NCBI GenBank assembly: GCA_049318165.1
Contig: JBMOGW010000055.1
Span: forward strand, 1-16,487
Direction: 5' to 3'
Length of the DNA: 16,487 nt
From: UBA668 sp049318165
GTDB taxonomy: Bacteria; Actinomycetota; Acidimicrobiia; Acidimicrobiales; Ilumatobacteraceae
Below, piece after piece: positions 14,964-16,487 of the stretch; the stretch's first letter is position 1, and each line of letters starts with the position of its first letter. The notes beneath the pieces were generated by a model that saw nothing but the letters and a program-made list of their open reading frames with translations, did no database searches and was not told the origin of the DNA. The position numbers and the translations under genes are program-made.

Positions 14964-16163
14964 ATGCTCGCCGGCAAGCGCATCGTGCTCGGTGTCACCG
15001 GGGGCATCGCGGCCTACAAGGCCGTCGAGGTCTGCCGTCGTCTCGTCGACGCCGGCGCGCACGTCGTGCCGGTGATGACCAAGGGCGCCGAGCACTTCAT
15101 CGGACGCACCACGCTGTCGGCCCTGGCCAGTGAGCCCGTGCAGACCAGCCTGTGGGATGAGGACACCCCGATCCCGCACACCCGTCTCGGCCAGTCGGCC
15201 GATCTGATCCTGGTCGCGCCCGCCACGGCGCGCCTGCTCGGTGCCTACGCGGCGGGCCTGAGCACCGACCTGCTCACCAACACCCTGCTGGCGACGCGTG
15301 CGCCCGTCGTGGTGTGCCCGGCGATGCACACCGAGATGTGGGAGCACCCCGCAGTGCAGGCAAACCTCGCCACCCTGCGCAGCCGTGGTGTGCATGTGGT
15401 CGATCCCGAGTCGGGCCGGCTCGCCGGTGGCGACATCGGCCACGGCCGCCTGGCCACCCCGGAGACCATCGTCGCTGCCGTCGAGGCCGTGCTCTCGGCC
15501 GGCCCGATGTCGGGACTGCACGTGGTCGTCAGCGCCGGCGGCACCCGCGAGCCCATCGATGCGGTGCGCGTCATCGCCAACCGCAGTTCCGGCAAGCAGG
15601 GCTACGCGATCGCTGCCGAGGCCGCGGCCCGAGGCGCCCGAGTCAGCCTCGTCACCACCTCCGACCTGCCGGTGCCAGATGGTGTCGCGATCGTGGCGGT
15701 CGAGACCGCGGCACAGATGCAGTCGGCGCTCGAGGGTCTCGCACCGTCGGCCGACGTCGTGGTGATGGCCGCTGCCGTCGCCGACTTCCGCCCGGTGATG
15801 GCCGCCGAGGGCAAGATCAAGAAGGACCAGGGAGTCCCGCAGATCGTGCTCGAACCGACGCCCGACATCCTCGCCGGGCTCGGCTCGGCCAAGCCGCACG
15901 GGCAGGTACTCGTCGGTTTCGCCGCCGAGACCGCCGACCTGATCGCGAACGCGCAGGCGAAGCTCGAACGCAAGCGCCTCGACCTGATCGTCGCCAACGA
16001 CGTCGGCGCACCCGGCGTCGGGTTCCAGCACGACACCAATGAGGTCACCCTGCTGCGCGCCGACGGGCAGCGGCGCACGGTGGCGCTCACCGACAAAAGA
16101 TCCATCGCCAAGGCGGTTCTGGATACTGTTTCCGAGATCCGTGGCACGACCCAACCAGCATGA
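14964..16163 (+). CDS. coaBC: Bifunctional phosphopantothenoylcysteine synthetase/decarboxylase
   Basis: CoaBC couples 4'-phosphopantothenate to cysteine and decarboxylates the product to 4'-phosphopantetheine for coenzyme A. The 399-residue product has the FMN-dependent CoaC domain (about 1-180) and the CoaB domain (about 185-399). CoaC shows GVTGGIAAYKA, His72 in IPHTRLGQSADL and PAMHTEMWEHPAVQ. With a constant offset to E. coli Dfp, the positions of Asn125 and Cys158 are occupied here by His122 and Gly155 (GRLAGGDIGHGRL). CoaB shows GGTREPIDAVRVIANRSSGKQG and AEGKIKKDQG. The ATG is 16 bases after rpoZ with no good ribosome-binding site. The rpoZ-coaBC-metK order is conserved in actinobacteria. 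Confidence 0.94.
   Translation: MLAGKRIVLGVTGGIAAYKAVEVCRRLVDAGAHVVPVMTKGAEHFIGRTTLSALASEPVQTSLWDEDTPIPHTRLGQSADLILVAPATARLLGAYAAGLSTDLLTNTLLATRAPVVVCPAMHTEMWEHPAVQANLATLRSRGVHVVDPESGRLAGGDIGHGRLATPETIVAAVEAVLSAGPMSGLHVVVSAGGTREPIDAVRVIANRSSGKQGYAIAAEAAARGARVSLVTTSDLPVPDGVAIVAVETAAQMQSALEGLAPSADVVVMAAAVADFRPVMAAEGKIKKDQGVPQIVLEPTPDILAGLGSAKPHGQVLVGFAAETADLIANAQAKLERKRLDLIVANDVGAPGVGFQHDTNEVTLLRADGQRRTVALTDKRSIAKAVLDTVSEIRGTTQPA
16122..16127 (+). promoter_or_regulatory. Possible internal promoter for metK (-10 GATACT)
   Basis: GATACT near the 3' end of coaBC resembles a -10 element and lies 49 bases before the metK GTG. The coaBC codons around it (aaa, aga, gtt, gat, act, gtt) are markedly poorer in G/C than the rest of the gene, as if protein-coding bias were relaxed for a signal. 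No clear -35 was found. Confidence 0.25.
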
Positions 16164-16176
16164 GGAGCCTCACCGC

Positions 16177-16487
16177 GTGAGCCGCTACACGTTCACTTCC
16201 GAAAGTGTGACCGAGGGTCACCCCGACAAGATGGCCGACCAGGTCAGCGATGCTGTCCTCGACGCGATCCTGACGGAGGACCCGCACGGGCGCGTCGCGT
16301 GCGAGACCCTGCTCACCACTGGCCTGTGCGTCGTCGCGGGCGAGATCACGACCGAGGCGTACGTCGACATCCCCAAGCTCGCCCGCCAGGTCATCAACGG
16401 CATCGGCTACGACAACGCGCTGTACGGCTTCGACGGCAACACCTGCGGCGTCATCGTCAGCATCGACGAGCAGAGCCCCGACATCGC
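16177..16487 (+). CDS. metK: S-adenosylmethionine synthetase, 3' end outside window
   Basis: MetK makes S-adenosylmethionine from methionine and ATP. The first 103 codons are present and run to the window edge. The N-terminus SRYTFTSESVTEGHPDKMAD with the ATP-binding GHPDK motif, CETLLTTGLCVVAGEITTEAYVDI, and the following INGIGYD and GVIVSIDEQSPDI segments are diagnostic. The start is GTG, with GGAG (16164-16167) 9 bases before it; the ribosome-binding site abuts the coaBC stop 13 bases upstream of the gene. There is no room for a SAM riboswitch directly before it. An embedded promoter in coaBC is possible. Confidence 0.96.
   Translation, partial: MSRYTFTSESVTEGHPDKMADQVSDAVLDAILTEDPHGRVACETLLTTGLCVVAGEITTEAYVDIPKLARQVINGIGYDNALYGFDGNTCGVIVSIDEQSPDI

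Noticed and set aside
16100..16176. SAM riboswitch before metK
   Set aside because: Only 13 bases lie between the coaBC stop and metK, and I see no riboswitch core in the upstream coding sequence.

Overview
The window looks like an ordinary stretch of chromosome from a high-G+C actinobacterium, probably from the Acidimicrobiia (Ilumatobacter-like). That placement is inferred from gene content and order, G/C-ending codons, GTG starts and actinobacterial markers such as the mIHF-type integration host factor. I could not confirm it by search. No tRNA, rRNA, insertion sequence, integrase or CRISPR array is visible.

Layout. (1) 1-5019, plus strand: a tight housekeeping run of aroC (3' part), aroK, aroB, aroQ, pepQ, efp and nusB, mostly with overlapping or near-abutting stop and start codons. 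It supplies shikimate/chorismate steps, a proline dipeptidase, elongation factor P and the antitermination factor NusB. (2) 5066-8078: two cell-envelope-type genes. One is a DUF2079 multi-pass membrane protein on the plus strand. The other is a fused glycosyltransferase-2/methyltransferase on the minus strand. Their 3' ends overlap by 98 bp. (3) 8079-8315: a regulatory leader before carA. (4) 8316-13700: carA, carB and pyrD of pyrimidine synthesis. (5) 13723-16487: mihF, gmk, rpoZ, coaBC and metK (5' part), an order also known from mycobacteria and streptomycetes.

Blocks 1, 4 and 5 form a backbone that in Streptomyces (from memory) is continuous, with bldD, pyrR, pyrB and pyrC between nusB and carA, and pyrF after pyrD. 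Here those genes are missing and the envelope pair sits in the gap.

The most interesting element is the carA leader. It holds a promoter, a hairpin matching 12 of 14 positions of the PyrR-binding consensus, a strong ribosome-binding site, and a 50-codon open frame that runs through an intrinsic terminator and ends in an ATGA overlap with the carA start. I infer a composite switch in which PyrR blocks leader translation, which would allow termination and remove coupled translation of carA. A second promoter-like hexamer, flanked by an 11-bp direct repeat containing a palindrome, lies after the terminator.

Several genes also have a TAnnnT hexamer 6-7 nt before their start codon, consistent with the leaderless transcription common in actinobacteria.
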